This document shows, piece by piece, positions 9,740 through 19,835 of a stretch of 64,000 nt of DNA. The stretch's first letter is position 1. Every line of letters begins with the position of its first letter. The position numbers and the translations under genes were made by a program. The notes beneath the pieces are model-generated. The model did no database searches. It was not told the DNA's origin and saw only the letters and a list, made by a program, of their open reading frames with translations. This DNA is from Desulfotignum sp. GTDB taxonomy: Bacteria > Desulfobacterota > Desulfobacteria > Desulfobacterales > Desulfobacteraceae. The DNA is taken from assembly GCA_018399285.1 (NCBI GenBank), contig JAGYOW010000002.1, positions 1 to 64,000 of the forward strand, read 5' to 3'.

Positions 9740-11377
9740 ATGGAATATCAGCTTATGACCCGACCGGACCCTGTCAGATCCGCCCTGTTTCAGATATCCA
9801 GGCCCATTTTTGTCACCCAAAAAAACAACGGGCCGCTCATGTCCCATGACCTGCCCGGTCCGCGTTCAGGAAAAGCAGAAAAATCCCAAGCACTTCCTTT
9901 TGATGGGTTTGCACCGGCAATCCCTTTGTCTGCGCTGGGAGACCCCGCATTCACGGCCCGGCACCATCTGAAGTATCCCTATGTGGCCGGTGCCATGGCC
10001 AACGGGATTGCTTCCGTGGAAATGGTACAGGCCATGGCAAAAAACGGGATGATCGGTTTTTTCGGAGCCGGCGGGCTGTCTTTATCAAAGATTGAACAGG
10101 CCGTCATCACCCTGACGTCCCGATTAAAAGACGCGCCTTTTGGTTTCAACCTGATCCATTCCCCGACGGATTCAGACCTTGAAACCGCCACCGTGCAATT
10201 ATACCTGAAACACGGCATCCGGCGGATCAGTGCCGCCGCATTCATGCGCATGACCCCAGCTCTCGTTTATTATCGGGTCAAGGGTCTTCACAAAGGCTTG
10301 GACGGACAGGTGAAAGCCCTGAATCAGGTGATTGCCAAAGTTTCCCGGATCGAGGTGGCCCGGCAGTTTTTCGCTCCCCCGCCCCGGAAACTGGTACACA
10401 TGTTACTGGAAAAAAAATGGATCACCCAGGAAGAAGCGGATCTGTCCCGGTTCATTCCCATGGCCCGGGATTTGACCGCAGAAGCCGATTCCGGGGGACA
10501 TACAGACAACCGCCCGGCACTGGCACTTCTTCCCACCATGCTGGCCTTGAAACAACAGTGCATGGATGAATATCATTATACGGACCCTTTGTGTGTGGGA
10601 CTGGCCGGCGGCATTGCCACGCCGGAATCCGCAGCAGCGGCCTTTGCCATGGGTGCGGCCTATATCCTCACCGGATCCATCAATCAGTCCTGCGTGGAGG
10701 CGGATATCAGCGATGATGTAAAAACGCTTTTGTGCCAGGCGGAACAGGCGGATGTGGCCATGGCTCCGGCAGCCGACATGTTTGAAATCGGTGCCCGGGT
10801 CCAGGTGTTGAAACGCGGGACTCTGTTTGCCATGCGGGCTGAAAAACTGTATCAGTTGTACCGGACCTATGCCCGGTTTGAAGATATTCCTGAAAAACAG
10901 CGTCAGGAAATTGAGACCCAGTTGCTGAAAACCGATTTTGAGCGCGCATGGCAGTCCACCCGCGCGTTTTTTGAATCCAGACACCAGCCGGCACAGATAC
11001 AGAAAGCCCAAACGGATCCCAAACACAAAATGGCGTTGGTGTTCCGTTCCTATCTGGGGCAAAGTTCCCGCTGGGCCATCCAGGGAATACTGGAACGCAA
11101 AATGGATTACCAGATCTGGTGCGGCCCGGCCATGGGCGCATTCAACCAGTGGGCAAAAAACAGTTTTCTGGCCGGACCGGAACACCGGAAAACTTCTGAT
11201 CTGGCGTTGAATCTGCTGTTTGGTGCCAGTGTCACCCTTCGGGCCATGATGCTGAAAACCCAGGGCGTGGTCCTGCCCCCTTCGGCCACGGCCGTCTATC
11301 CCATGAAAAAAAACGACATCCTGGCTTTGGCCGGATCGTTGCCTCAAAGCGATTCCATGGCAGCGGATCCCATGTAA
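9740..11377 (+). CDS. pfaD: PfaD-type trans-acting enoyl reductase (FMN, nitronate monooxygenase fold)
   Basis: This protein of about 545 residues belongs to the PfaD family, which supplies the enoyl-reductase step to polyunsaturated fatty acid or polyketide synthases in trans. Visible hallmarks are YPYVAGAMANGIAS and GFFGAGGLSLSKIEQ near the N-terminus, FGFNLIHSPTD, the FMN/phosphate-binding VGLAGGIATPESAAAAFAMGA, and the C-terminal helical region MFEIGARVQVLKRGTLFAMRA. The start is uncertain: in-frame candidates are TTG 9683, ATG 9740 and ATG 9755, and none has a strong ribosome site. It precedes the fused megasynthase gene by about 100 bases on the same strand, and the two presumably work together. 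Confidence 0.9.
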   Translation: MEYQLMTRPDPVRSALFQISRPIFVTQKNNGPLMSHDLPGPRSGKAEKSQALPFDGFAPAIPLSALGDPAFTARHHLKYPYVAGAMANGIASVEMVQAMAKNGMIGFFGAGGLSLSKIEQAVITLTSRLKDAPFGFNLIHSPTDSDLETATVQLYLKHGIRRISAAAFMRMTPALVYYRVKGLHKGLDGQVKALNQVIAKVSRIEVARQFFAPPPRKLVHMLLEKKWITQEEADLSRFIPMARDLTAEADSGGHTDNRPALALLPTMLALKQQCMDEYHYTDPLCVGLAGGIATPESAAAAFAMGAAYILTGSINQSCVEADISDDVKTLLCQAEQADVAMAPAADMFEIGARVQVLKRGTLFAMRAEKLYQLYRTYARFEDIPEKQRQEIETQLLKTDFERAWQSTRAFFESRHQPAQIQKAQTDPKHKMALVFRSYLGQSSRWAIQGILERKMDYQIWCGPAMGAFNQWAKNSFLAGPEHRKTSDLALNLLFGASVTLRAMMLKTQGVVLPPSATAVYPMKKNDILALAGSLPQSDSMAADPM

Positions 11378-11475
11378 AAGTTTTGTCAAATCCTTTGTCA
11401 TCGCATGATTTCTTTGTATCAGATCCGTATATTTCGCAATGAACCCAAAAAAATCTTAGGTTGATACCAGCGTTT

Positions 11476-14400
11476 ATGACACAGCAAATAAAAAATACCG
11501 ACATCGCCATTATCGGCATGGGATGCATCTTTCCCGGATCCGTCAATCTCAAGGCGTTCTGGCACCTGCTATACCAGGGTGTGGATGCCATCGAGCCGAT
11601 CCCGGCAGACACCCACTGGCCGGTTAAAGACTATTTTGATGAAGATCCATCCCGGCCGGACCATGTATATTGTTCCCGGGGCGGATTTATTCCGAAAATC
11701 AATTTTGATCCCACGGTTTTCGGCATCCCTCCCAACAACATCAACGCCACGGACACAGCCCAGCTGCTGGGACTTCAGGTGGCTAAAATGGCGCTGGAAG
11801 ATGCCGGGTATCCCAAAGAACACCCGTTTCTTTCCTCGGCCCGGGTCAATGTGATTTTAGGGGTGACCGGCACCCAGGAGCTGGTGATTCCGCTGGGCGC
11901 CAGACTGGGATATCCCATCTGGGAACACGCCCTGGACGATGAAGGTATTTCACCGGAACAAAAAGACAGGATCTGCCGCCGGATTCAGTCATCTTATGCC
12001 TCCTGGCAGGAAAACTCTTTTCCCGGACTGCTGGGCAATGTGGTGGCCGGCCGCATCGCCAACCGGTTCAACCTGTCCGGCACCAACAGTGTCAGTGATG
12101 CCGCCTGTGCCAGTTCTCTGTCCGCGCTGCATTCCGCTGTCATGGAGCTGTCCGCCGGCAAATGCGACATGTCCATCACCGGCGGGGTGGACTGCCTGAA
12201 CGATATTTTCATGCACATGTGTTTCGCCAAAACCGGAGTGTTGTCCCATACCAGTGATGCCCGGCCTTTTTCCAAAGATGCGGACGGCACTGTTTTAGGG
12301 GAAGGCATCGGCATGCTGGTGCTCAAGCGATTGCCTGACGCCCGGAAAGCCGGGGACCGGATCTATGCGGTCATCAAGGGTGTGGGCACTTCCAGTGACG
12401 GGAAAACATCGGCTATTTATGCGCCGGATGCCGCCGGCCAGATCAAGGCACTCAAGGATGCGTATCAGCAGGCAGATATTGATCCGGCCAGTGTGGGTCT
12501 GCTGGAGGCCCACGGCACGGGGACCCGGGTGGGGGACAAGGTGGAATTCACGGCATTGAACGCCTGCTTTACCCCGGAAACAACTCCTTCAAGGATTGCC
12601 ATCGGATCCGTGAAATCCATGATCGGGCATACCAAAGCCGCTGCCGGGGCCGCCGGGATCATCAAGGCTGCACTGGCCCTTCACCACAAAGTGATCCTGC
12701 CCACCCTCAAAGCCCAGGATCCCGACCCGGAACTTGCCATCAACCAGTCTGCTTTTTATCTCAACCACCGGTCCAAACCCTGGGTTGCCGGCACAAACGC
12801 CATGACTCCCCGCCGGGCCGGTGTGTCCGCGTTCGGTTTCGGGGGCAGCAATTTTCATGTGATTTTAGAAGAACAGACGTCAAAGAAAGCCCATGTTTCC
12901 TGGGATGGCTCCGTTCAGATTGCCGCATTTTCAGCCAATGACACAACCACGCTGCTGAAAAACCTGGAAACGTTTAAAAACAGTCTCACGCCCGATTTTT
13001 CACCGGATGAGGATGAAATGCAGCATCTTGTTTCCCGGGCATGTGCCGACTCCAGGAACACCTTTGATACCCGGGATGATTTTCGCCTGCTCATGGTCCT
13101 GGAGAAATCAGATGATCCCGTTGCGTTGACAGCAAAGGCCCGGGATCAGGTTGAACAAAAAAAACCGGGGACCGGACCCATATATTTTGAATCCGACCCG
13201 GTTCAGGGAAAACTGGGTTTTCTGTTCCCCGGACAGGGCAGCCAGTACCCGGATATGGGCAAAGACCTGTTTGCAGCTTTTCCTGAAGCCATGGCCGCGC
13301 TGGATCTGGCACAGGACATCTTCAAAGCCCATTCCCCGGACCCTGGGGATCCGGCCACCCCTTTTCCGGATCTGGCTGAACTGATGTTTGCACCGCCGTT
13401 GCATCTCCAGGAAAAATCAGTAACCGAATCCCGGCTCAGACAAACCCATGCGGCCCAGATGAGCATTGGGGTCGTATCTCTTGCCATGATCCAGGTACTC
13501 AAACGGTTCAATGTTTTGCCGCACATGACCTGTGGCCACAGTTTCGGGGAACTGCCGGCCCTGCATGCCGCCGGATGGATGGATGACTCCACCCTGCTGA
13601 ACCTGGCGGCGGTCCGGGGAAAGCACATGGCCCATGCCGGTGACACGGGAACGGACCGCGGCAGCATGCTGGCGGTTCAGGCCCCTTTGACCGACATTGA
13701 AACCTGGATCAAGGACCGGTTTTCCGACCTGGTTCTGGCCAATCAGAACAGCCCGGATCAAGGCGTTCTGTCCGGCCCGACTCCGGCAATTGACCAGGCC
13801 GTGACATGGTGCCGGAAAAACAAGATCCGATGTGTCAAACTGCCCGTGGCAGCCGCGTTTCACAGCCGTCTGGTGGCAGATGCCGCAGCCCCGTTTTACG
13901 AGTTTGTGGCGGATCAGCCCATTGCCCCCACAAAAGTTTCCGTGCTGTCCAATACCACGGGAACCTTGTATGACACCGACCCTGACACTGTTAAATCGCT
14001 GTTGGGGCATCAACTCATGCACCCGGTATGTTTCAAGCAGAACATTGAAACCATGCGCGACAAAAACGTGCGGTTTTTCATGGAGATCGGTCCCAAAACT
14101 GTGTTAACCGGGCTGACAAAAAAAATACTGGCATCTGATCCAGTCACTGTGATTGGGCTGGATGGCTCCAGCGGAAAAAAATCCGGGCTCACGGATCTGG
14201 CCCATGCATTGTGTCATCTGGCAGCCAAAGGCTTTGCCGTGGATTTGACCCCATGGGAAGACCCCGTGCCGTCACTGGCCTTGAAACGCATGCGCATAAA
14301 ACTATCCGGTGCTAACCCCAAATCTGTGGTTGAAAAGACATTGCCCCGGCCTTTGAATCATTCTGAGCCCCGGACGGGATGTTGCGCCTGCAAAACCGAT

Positions 14401-17400
14401 GTCCCGTCTTTGCCCGGGTCTGCCCAAACCATGAAACAACACCGGCCGGAAACAACTCCGGCGGATCAACAAGGACCTGTTATGCACCCGTTGTCATCAT
14501 CGTCACCTGCCCCGCAACAAGAATCAAACACAAAAGCCTCCGCCCGGTCCGGGGCATATGCCGGACAGGCCATGCACCTGGTTCACAAAGGGCTTGAAGC
14601 CATGCAGGCATTGCAGGCTCAGACCGCCCGGGCCCATGAAAAATTTCTGGATACCCAGGCCCGGGCCACCCAGACCCTGGCAGCCATGATGTCACACTCC
14701 CGTGAATTAGTTGATGGTATTTCTCCGGTGCCGGACAATAATCCTGTGATGACCCGGCCGGCGGACATCCCCGCACCCCGGCCGTCGGACAGCCCCGCGC
14801 TCCAACCGGCAGCGCCTTTGCCGGAGCAACCGCCCTTGCGTGAAAAAGTGAATACTACCGCGGTCCCCCGGCACACGCATTCAGACCCGCCTGTGACTGC
14901 AGCCCCCTCCCCGGCCCGGGCGTCCGCAAAAATTCAGTCTGTTTTGTTTGACATCGTGAGCCGTCTGACCGGGTTCCCCGAAGAAATGCTGGAACCGGAC
15001 ATGGACATTGAATCGGATTTAGGGGTGGATTCCATCAAAAAAGTGGAAATCATTTCCGAACTGGAAAAACAACTGCCCGACACCCGGGGGCTGACCACGG
15101 AAAACATCGGCACATCCAGAACCCTGGCCGATATCTGCCGGGCCATTTCATCCGCAGGTTCTGAAACATCTGATGCACAATCTTTGGACACGGTATTTTC
15201 CGACACACCGGGCTCATGTGAATCTGACATATCTGATTCTGACATACCTGGCCCCGCTGCCGGAACCGCTGCCGTGACTGATACCCAGACCGCTGGGACG
15301 TCGTGTTCAGACCCGAGCGCTGATTCCCGGGTGATGGATGTGATTGTCACCATCATCAGTGAACTGACCGGGTTCCCCCAAGAAATGCTGGAACCGGGTA
15401 TGGACCTGGAATCGGATCTGGGGGTGGATTCCATCAAACGGGTGGAAATTTTATCCCGGCTGGAACAAACGCTGGGAGACACGGCATCCCGCCTGTCCGG
15501 AGATGACATGGCCGGGTTGAAAACCATCCGGGATATGGTTTCCTTTCTGGATCAGGCCCCGTGTTCGCCGGAACCTGACGTAAAAAAAAACGCTTCACCC
15601 GGGGATGATGCCCCAAAACCGCTTGAAAACCCGGACCTGACCCGTCAGACCATCCATCTGGAAAAGATTCCCATCCAACAGGTCCGTTTTTTTAACGGCT
15701 CAAAAATCCAGGTGCCAGACACCGGAAAAATCTATATCACCCGGGATCAGGCAGGCATGGCAGACCGGTTGATACAGGCATTTCACAAACAGGGCCAGAA
15801 CGCGGAACTCCTGGATTTTTCATCTGAAAACATCCCGGATCTGACCGATGCCGCCGGTCTGGTGATTGTCCAGAATCAATTGTCTCAGACTGACACGGCT
15901 GACGCCATTGCATTTTTAAAGACCGCTTTTGCCCTGGTCCATAAAAACGGCCGCCATCTTCAGACCTCTGCCGCTCAAAAAGGGGCATTTCTGGCAACCG
16001 TCACCTTTTCCGGCGGGGGGTTCGGGATTCCGCCCTACCGGTTTGACACCCTGCCTGAGTTTGGGGGCCTGGCCGGTCTGGCCAAAACCGCGGCCCTGGA
16101 ATGGAAAGACGTGCTGTGCCATGCCCTGGACCTGCCCAATGTTCCGGATGCCTGGGTTGAATGCGCCGATGCAGCCGCCGCATTGATGATGACCAAAGGC
16201 CCTGTGGAGATGGGGCTGGGCAGGGAACATTGCCGCATTCCCACCCTGGAGACGGTACCTGTCCAGCCGGGCCGTTTGAACTTTTCACCCCATGACGTGG
16301 TGGTGATCACCGGCGGTGCCAGAGGGGTGACCGCCGCCTGTGCCGAAGAACTGGCAAAAACCGGTCCCTTGACCCTTGTTTTGCTGGGAAGATCCGCCCC
16401 TCCTTTTGATGAACCGGACTGGGCCGAATCCCTGTCTGATCCGGGTGAATTGAAAAAAGCGATCCTCATCCATGAATTTGCCGGAAAAAAGCCCACCCCG
16501 GCCGACCTGGAAAAAAGATTTCAAGCCATTTGTGCCAATCGGCAGATTCAGCAGACCCTGGCACAAATCCGGTCCCATGGATCCGACGGGGTGTATGTTT
16601 CCACGGACATCCGGCAGCCCGACGCGGTTCAAACGGCCCTGGATCAGATCCGCAGCCGGTTCAACACGCCCATTGCCGGGATTATTCACGGAGCCGGGGT
16701 GCTGGAAGACAAATGGATTGTGGATAAACATCCGGACCAGTTCAACCGGGTGTTTGACACCAAAGTCGACGGATTGAACGCATTGATTCAGGCCACACAG
16801 ACCGATCCGTTGAAATATATGATCGTGTTTTCATCCATTGCGGCCCGAACAGGAAATCCGGGCCAGTGCGATTACGCCATGGCCAATGAAGTGCTCAACA
16901 AATGCATGGGGGACATGGCTGCAAAAAAACCTGACTGCAAATGCCTGGCCATCAACTGGGGGCCCTGGGACGGGGGCATGGTCCATGACGGGCTCAAACA
17001 GGTGTTTGCCAAAAAAGGGGTGGGCCTGATTTCCATATCCGCCGGTGCCCGGCAGCTGATCCGGGAGATGGCAAACCCGGAGCCCAATCACACGGAAATT
17101 GTCATTACCGCGCCGACAATAGATCTGAAACAGAAAAAATCCCCGAAGCTGTCTTTGGTCAGCCAGATGGTGATCAGCCGTAGAACCGTTCCCATCATCA
17201 CAGCCCACCGGATCAATCATGAACCCGTGGTACCGTTTGCCCTGATGGCTGAAATCATGGCCCATGCAGCGGAAAAAAACCATCCGGGTCTGTTGTTGAC
17301 CGGACTGGATGACCTGCGGCTGTTAAAAGGCATCCGGCCTGCCAACCGGGACGTCCGGCTGGCCGTGAACGTAAGCCGATGCACCTGCACAGATACCCGA

Positions 17401-19170
17401 TACCTTGTTTTAGTCTCTTTGACATCTGTGTCTGACGATAACGATTGTGTCACCCATGCCACGGCCACGGCCGTGTTGAAAAACACCCTGCCGGATCCGC
17501 CCGTGTTGTCCGGCAAAAACCGCATGGACTTAGGCCCCTGTCAATTGAGCGTAAAAGCCGCATATGAAACCGTTTTGTTTCACGGCAAAGCCCTTCAGGC
17601 CATTACCGCGATTTCCGGCATCTCTGAAAAAGGGATCCAGGTCACGGCCTCAATGGCCCCTTCCCCGGACCACTGGTTTGACACACCCGTTCAAACCGGC
17701 TGGACCACGGACCCGCTTTTGGTGGATGCCGCGTTTCAGGCGGCCATCCTCTGGACCTGGGAAACCCGGAAACAGGTTTGTCTGCCCAGCTTTGTGGCCG
17801 GACTTCGGATTTATTCCTCGTTTCGGCAGAAGCCGGCTGAAAATACAGGCATCCAGATCCGGTTTACCGTCAATGAAAACACGGACCATCAGATCAAGGG
17901 ATATTTCACCTTTTGCGATGATCGCGGCAATGTGACAGCCAGTATCATGGGATTTGAAGCCGTGGTGGACTCGGCCCTGCATGACAAGTTCAAGCCTGAA
18001 CCGTTGTTTGACAAAAAATCCATCCTGGCCTTTGCCCAGGGAAACCCGTCCGACGCATTTGGTGCCAGATACCAGATTTTTGACAAAGACCGTCAGATCG
18101 CCCGCCTGCCCAGGCCCCCCTATTTTTTCATGGACCGGGTGTTGACGGCGGATCATGTCCCCTGGCAGATGCAGCCGGGCGGATGGATTGAAACGGCATA
18201 CGATGTGCCGGCCGATGCCTGGTATTTCACGGCCAACCACACCTCCACCCTGCCGTTTTGTATTCTGCTGGAGATCGCGTTGCAGCCCTGCGGTTGGCTG
18301 GCTGCCTATGCCGGCTCCGCACTGCACAGTGAGGACAGGCTGCATTTTCGAAACCTGGGCGGCACGGCCCGATGCATTCAGGAAATACCCCGGGACGCCG
18401 GCACCCTTTTGGTCCGGGTCCGGATGACCGATGTATCCAAGGCCGGGGACATGATTCTTCAGTCATTTGACATGCAGGTGACCAACCATGGCCAAACAGT
18501 CTATGAAGGCACCACCCGTTTCGGATTTTTCACGGCCCAGGCCCTGGCCAGTCAAAAAGGCATCCAGAACTGCGCGCTGGTTTCCGACACCCCCGCTGTG
18601 CCCCGGGAACCCTTTAAGGTATTTCCATCCGTTTCTCCCCGGACACCGGCGGATCTTTCCATGGACCCGGACACGGGCATGCCTGCGGATGCCCTGCGCA
18701 TGATCGATGCCATTGAGGTGATGGATCCATCCGGCGGCAAATTCAACCATGGATATGTCCGTGCCAAAAAAACCGTGGATCCCAAAGAATGGTTCTTTGA
18801 CGCGCATTTTTATCAGGACCCGGTCTGCCCGGGATCTCTGGGCATTGAATCGTTTTTGCAGACATTGCGGTATTATTTACTGGAAACCTTTTCCATGGAT
18901 CCGTCCACCCATGCCGTGTCACCGGTTTTGGGGGATACCCATGAATGGGTGTACCGGGGGCAGATCATCCCGACCCACAAAGAGGTCACCATTCACACCC
19001 ATATCCGTCAGGTATCACAGGAAAACGATATCTATGCAATAAAGGCGGACGGAGCCCTTTGCGTGGATGGCCGGGTGATCTATGAAATGAAAAATTTCGG
19101 ACTGGCCTTTGCGCCCGTGGGGCTTAAAAAAACCAGGGATCACCTGACCCGCATTTTTGCCCCCGTATAG
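11476..19170 (+). CDS. fused PfaA/PfaC-like polyunsaturated lipid synthase (KS-AT-ACP-ACP-KR-DH-DH-DH)
   Basis: The 2,564-residue iterative type I synthase probably builds a polyunsaturated acyl or polyketide chain in the cytosol. Domains in order: ketosynthase, residues 8-455 (active Cys in DAACASS near 211, His in EAHGTG and IGHTKAAAG); acyltransferase, 580-900 (Ser in GHSFGE near 689); a Pro/Ala-rich linker; two carrier domains with LGVDSIKK (Ser near 1186) and LGVDSIKR (Ser near 1319); ketoreductase, about 1400-1890 (GGARGVT, YxxxN in DYAMAN); a polyketide-type dehydratase, 1900-2180 (His in TAHRINHEPVVPF, Asp in LVDAAFQ); then two FabA-like hotdog domains, 2190-2370 and 2400-2564. The last keeps AHFYQDPVCPGSLG. 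The second ketosynthase and chain-length factor of PfaC and a PfaB acyltransferase are absent, as is a phosphopantetheinyl transferase gene. The start is the ATG at 11476. Confidence 0.9.
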   Translation: MTQQIKNTDIAIIGMGCIFPGSVNLKAFWHLLYQGVDAIEPIPADTHWPVKDYFDEDPSRPDHVYCSRGGFIPKINFDPTVFGIPPNNINATDTAQLLGLQVAKMALEDAGYPKEHPFLSSARVNVILGVTGTQELVIPLGARLGYPIWEHALDDEGISPEQKDRICRRIQSSYASWQENSFPGLLGNVVAGRIANRFNLSGTNSVSDAACASSLSALHSAVMELSAGKCDMSITGGVDCLNDIFMHMCFAKTGVLSHTSDARPFSKDADGTVLGEGIGMLVLKRLPDARKAGDRIYAVIKGVGTSSDGKTSAIYAPDAAGQIKALKDAYQQADIDPASVGLLEAHGTGTRVGDKVEFTALNACFTPETTPSRIAIGSVKSMIGHTKAAAGAAGIIKAALALHHKVILPTLKAQDPDPELAINQSAFYLNHRSKPWVAGTNAMTPRRAGVSAFGFGGSNFHVILEEQTSKKAHVSWDGSVQIAAFSANDTTTLLKNLETFKNSLTPDFSPDEDEMQHLVSRACADSRNTFDTRDDFRLLMVLEKSDDPVALTAKARDQVEQKKPGTGPIYFESDPVQGKLGFLFPGQGSQYPDMGKDLFAAFPEAMAALDLAQDIFKAHSPDPGDPATPFPDLAELMFAPPLHLQEKSVTESRLRQTHAAQMSIGVVSLAMIQVLKRFNVLPHMTCGHSFGELPALHAAGWMDDSTLLNLAAVRGKHMAHAGDTGTDRGSMLAVQAPLTDIETWIKDRFSDLVLANQNSPDQGVLSGPTPAIDQAVTWCRKNKIRCVKLPVAAAFHSRLVADAAAPFYEFVADQPIAPTKVSVLSNTTGTLYDTDPDTVKSLLGHQLMHPVCFKQNIETMRDKNVRFFMEIGPKTVLTGLTKKILASDPVTVIGLDGSSGKKSGLTDLAHALCHLAAKGFAVDLTPWEDPVPSLALKRMRIKLSGANPKSVVEKTLPRPLNHSEPRTGCCACKTDVPSLPGSAQTMKQHRPETTPADQQGPVMHPLSSSSPAPQQESNTKASARSGAYAGQAMHLVHKGLEAMQALQAQTARAHEKFLDTQARATQTLAAMMSHSRELVDGISPVPDNNPVMTRPADIPAPRPSDSPALQPAAPLPEQPPLREKVNTTAVPRHTHSDPPVTAAPSPARASAKIQSVLFDIVSRLTGFPEEMLEPDMDIESDLGVDSIKKVEIISELEKQLPDTRGLTTENIGTSRTLADICRAISSAGSETSDAQSLDTVFSDTPGSCESDISDSDIPGPAAGTAAVTDTQTAGTSCSDPSADSRVMDVIVTIISELTGFPQEMLEPGMDLESDLGVDSIKRVEILSRLEQTLGDTASRLSGDDMAGLKTIRDMVSFLDQAPCSPEPDVKKNASPGDDAPKPLENPDLTRQTIHLEKIPIQQVRFFNGSKIQVPDTGKIYITRDQAGMADRLIQAFHKQGQNAELLDFSSENIPDLTDAAGLVIVQNQLSQTDTADAIAFLKTAFALVHKNGRHLQTSAAQKGAFLATVTFSGGGFGIPPYRFDTLPEFGGLAGLAKTAALEWKDVLCHALDLPNVPDAWVECADAAAALMMTKGPVEMGLGREHCRIPTLETVPVQPGRLNFSPHDVVVITGGARGVTAACAEELAKTGPLTLVLLGRSAPPFDEPDWAESLSDPGELKKAILIHEFAGKKPTPADLEKRFQAICANRQIQQTLAQIRSHGSDGVYVSTDIRQPDAVQTALDQIRSRFNTPIAGIIHGAGVLEDKWIVDKHPDQFNRVFDTKVDGLNALIQATQTDPLKYMIVFSSIAARTGNPGQCDYAMANEVLNKCMGDMAAKKPDCKCLAINWGPWDGGMVHDGLKQVFAKKGVGLISISAGARQLIREMANPEPNHTEIVITAPTIDLKQKKSPKLSLVSQMVISRRTVPIITAHRINHEPVVPFALMAEIMAHAAEKNHPGLLLTGLDDLRLLKGIRPANRDVRLAVNVSRCTCTDTRYLVLVSLTSVSDDNDCVTHATATAVLKNTLPDPPVLSGKNRMDLGPCQLSVKAAYETVLFHGKALQAITAISGISEKGIQVTASMAPSPDHWFDTPVQTGWTTDPLLVDAAFQAAILWTWETRKQVCLPSFVAGLRIYSSFRQKPAENTGIQIRFTVNENTDHQIKGYFTFCDDRGNVTASIMGFEAVVDSALHDKFKPEPLFDKKSILAFAQGNPSDAFGARYQIFDKDRQIARLPRPPYFFMDRVLTADHVPWQMQPGGWIETAYDVPADAWYFTANHTSTLPFCILLEIALQPCGWLAAYAGSALHSEDRLHFRNLGGTARCIQEIPRDAGTLLVRVRMTDVSKAGDMILQSFDMQVTNHGQTVYEGTTRFGFFTAQALASQKGIQNCALVSDTPAVPREPFKVFPSVSPRTPADLSMDPDTGMPADALRMIDAIEVMDPSGGKFNHGYVRAKKTVDPKEWFFDAHFYQDPVCPGSLGIESFLQTLRYYLLETFSMDPSTHAVSPVLGDTHEWVYRGQIIPTHKEVTIHTHIRQVSQENDIYAIKADGALCVDGRVIYEMKNFGLAFAPVGLKKTRDHLTRIFAPV

Positions 19171-19835
19171 ATATCCGCATCCGGGGCCAGGTTGTTTAAC
19201 CGGCGCAACCGGTCAACGGTGATGTCATATTTCTGGGAAATACGCCACAGGGTTTCCCCTTTTTGAACCGTATGATACAACGCATCCGTCTCATCGGTTT
19301 GCGCCGGAGCCGCGGGTTTTTCAAGGGCCTTTTTTTCTTTAATTTCCGGACTCGCCGTAAGGACCGGCGCTTTTGCCTCGGTCAGTTGTTTTTCCAGACC
19401 CGCCACCTGACGGGTCAATGTATCACTTTAACCTGAACGCCGGACTCTAAAGCGGCGACCTGTCTGCGGATCTGTGCCAGGGCCGCACCATATCCATGTC
19501 TGGACGTGCTGCCTGGTCCGCGATTGCAGCAGTTGAGTGTCCATTTTGAGGTCAAGGCAGCAAGCGTTGGTCAGGGCTGCCAGACGGGTTTCCATCTCCT
19601 GAATCCGGCTGGTTTCAGGAGAGACGATGCCTGTTCGTTTCGGGATCTGATGACGGGAAAAAAACAAAAAAATACGATCAGGGTCACGATCAAAGCCCCG
19701 GCAATAATCAGGGGTGGAATCGTTTTTAAACATCGCGATGCTGACACCCGGGCCGGCACTGGGTTCCGCTTTTTCAGTTTGGTATTGGTCTGGGTGGTGG
19801 GAATTTTTAGGCGGGTTTTTCCTTTTTTGTTTCAT
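19140..19835 (-). pseudogene. membrane-anchored LysM-domain protein, frameshifted
   Basis: Pieces of one protein lie in different minus-strand frames. A Lys-rich N-terminus (ATG at 19835) leads into a membrane helix readable only in another frame (IIAGALIVTLIVFFCFFPV), then a helical stretch back in the first frame (RIQEMETRLAALTN). An intact C-terminal LysM domain closes it (HTVQKGETLWRISQKYDITV, RLNNLAPD, IYTGAKMRV). At least three indels are needed to join them. The complete protein would be an inner-membrane-anchored, periplasmic peptidoglycan binder. Its stop lies inside the end of the convergent synthase gene by 31 bases. Either real decay or local sequence error would explain it. Confidence 0.75.

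Noticed and set aside
10403-11401. A 332-codon minus-strand frame inside pfaD
   Set aside because: Composition is that of the complement of a GC-rich gene; no motif, and the sense strand encodes a complete PfaD.
14310-14930. Possible extra gene in the low-complexity stretch of the synthase
   Set aside because: The reading frame is continuous with KS-AT before and ACP after; Pro/Ala/Thr richness is typical of an inter-domain linker.
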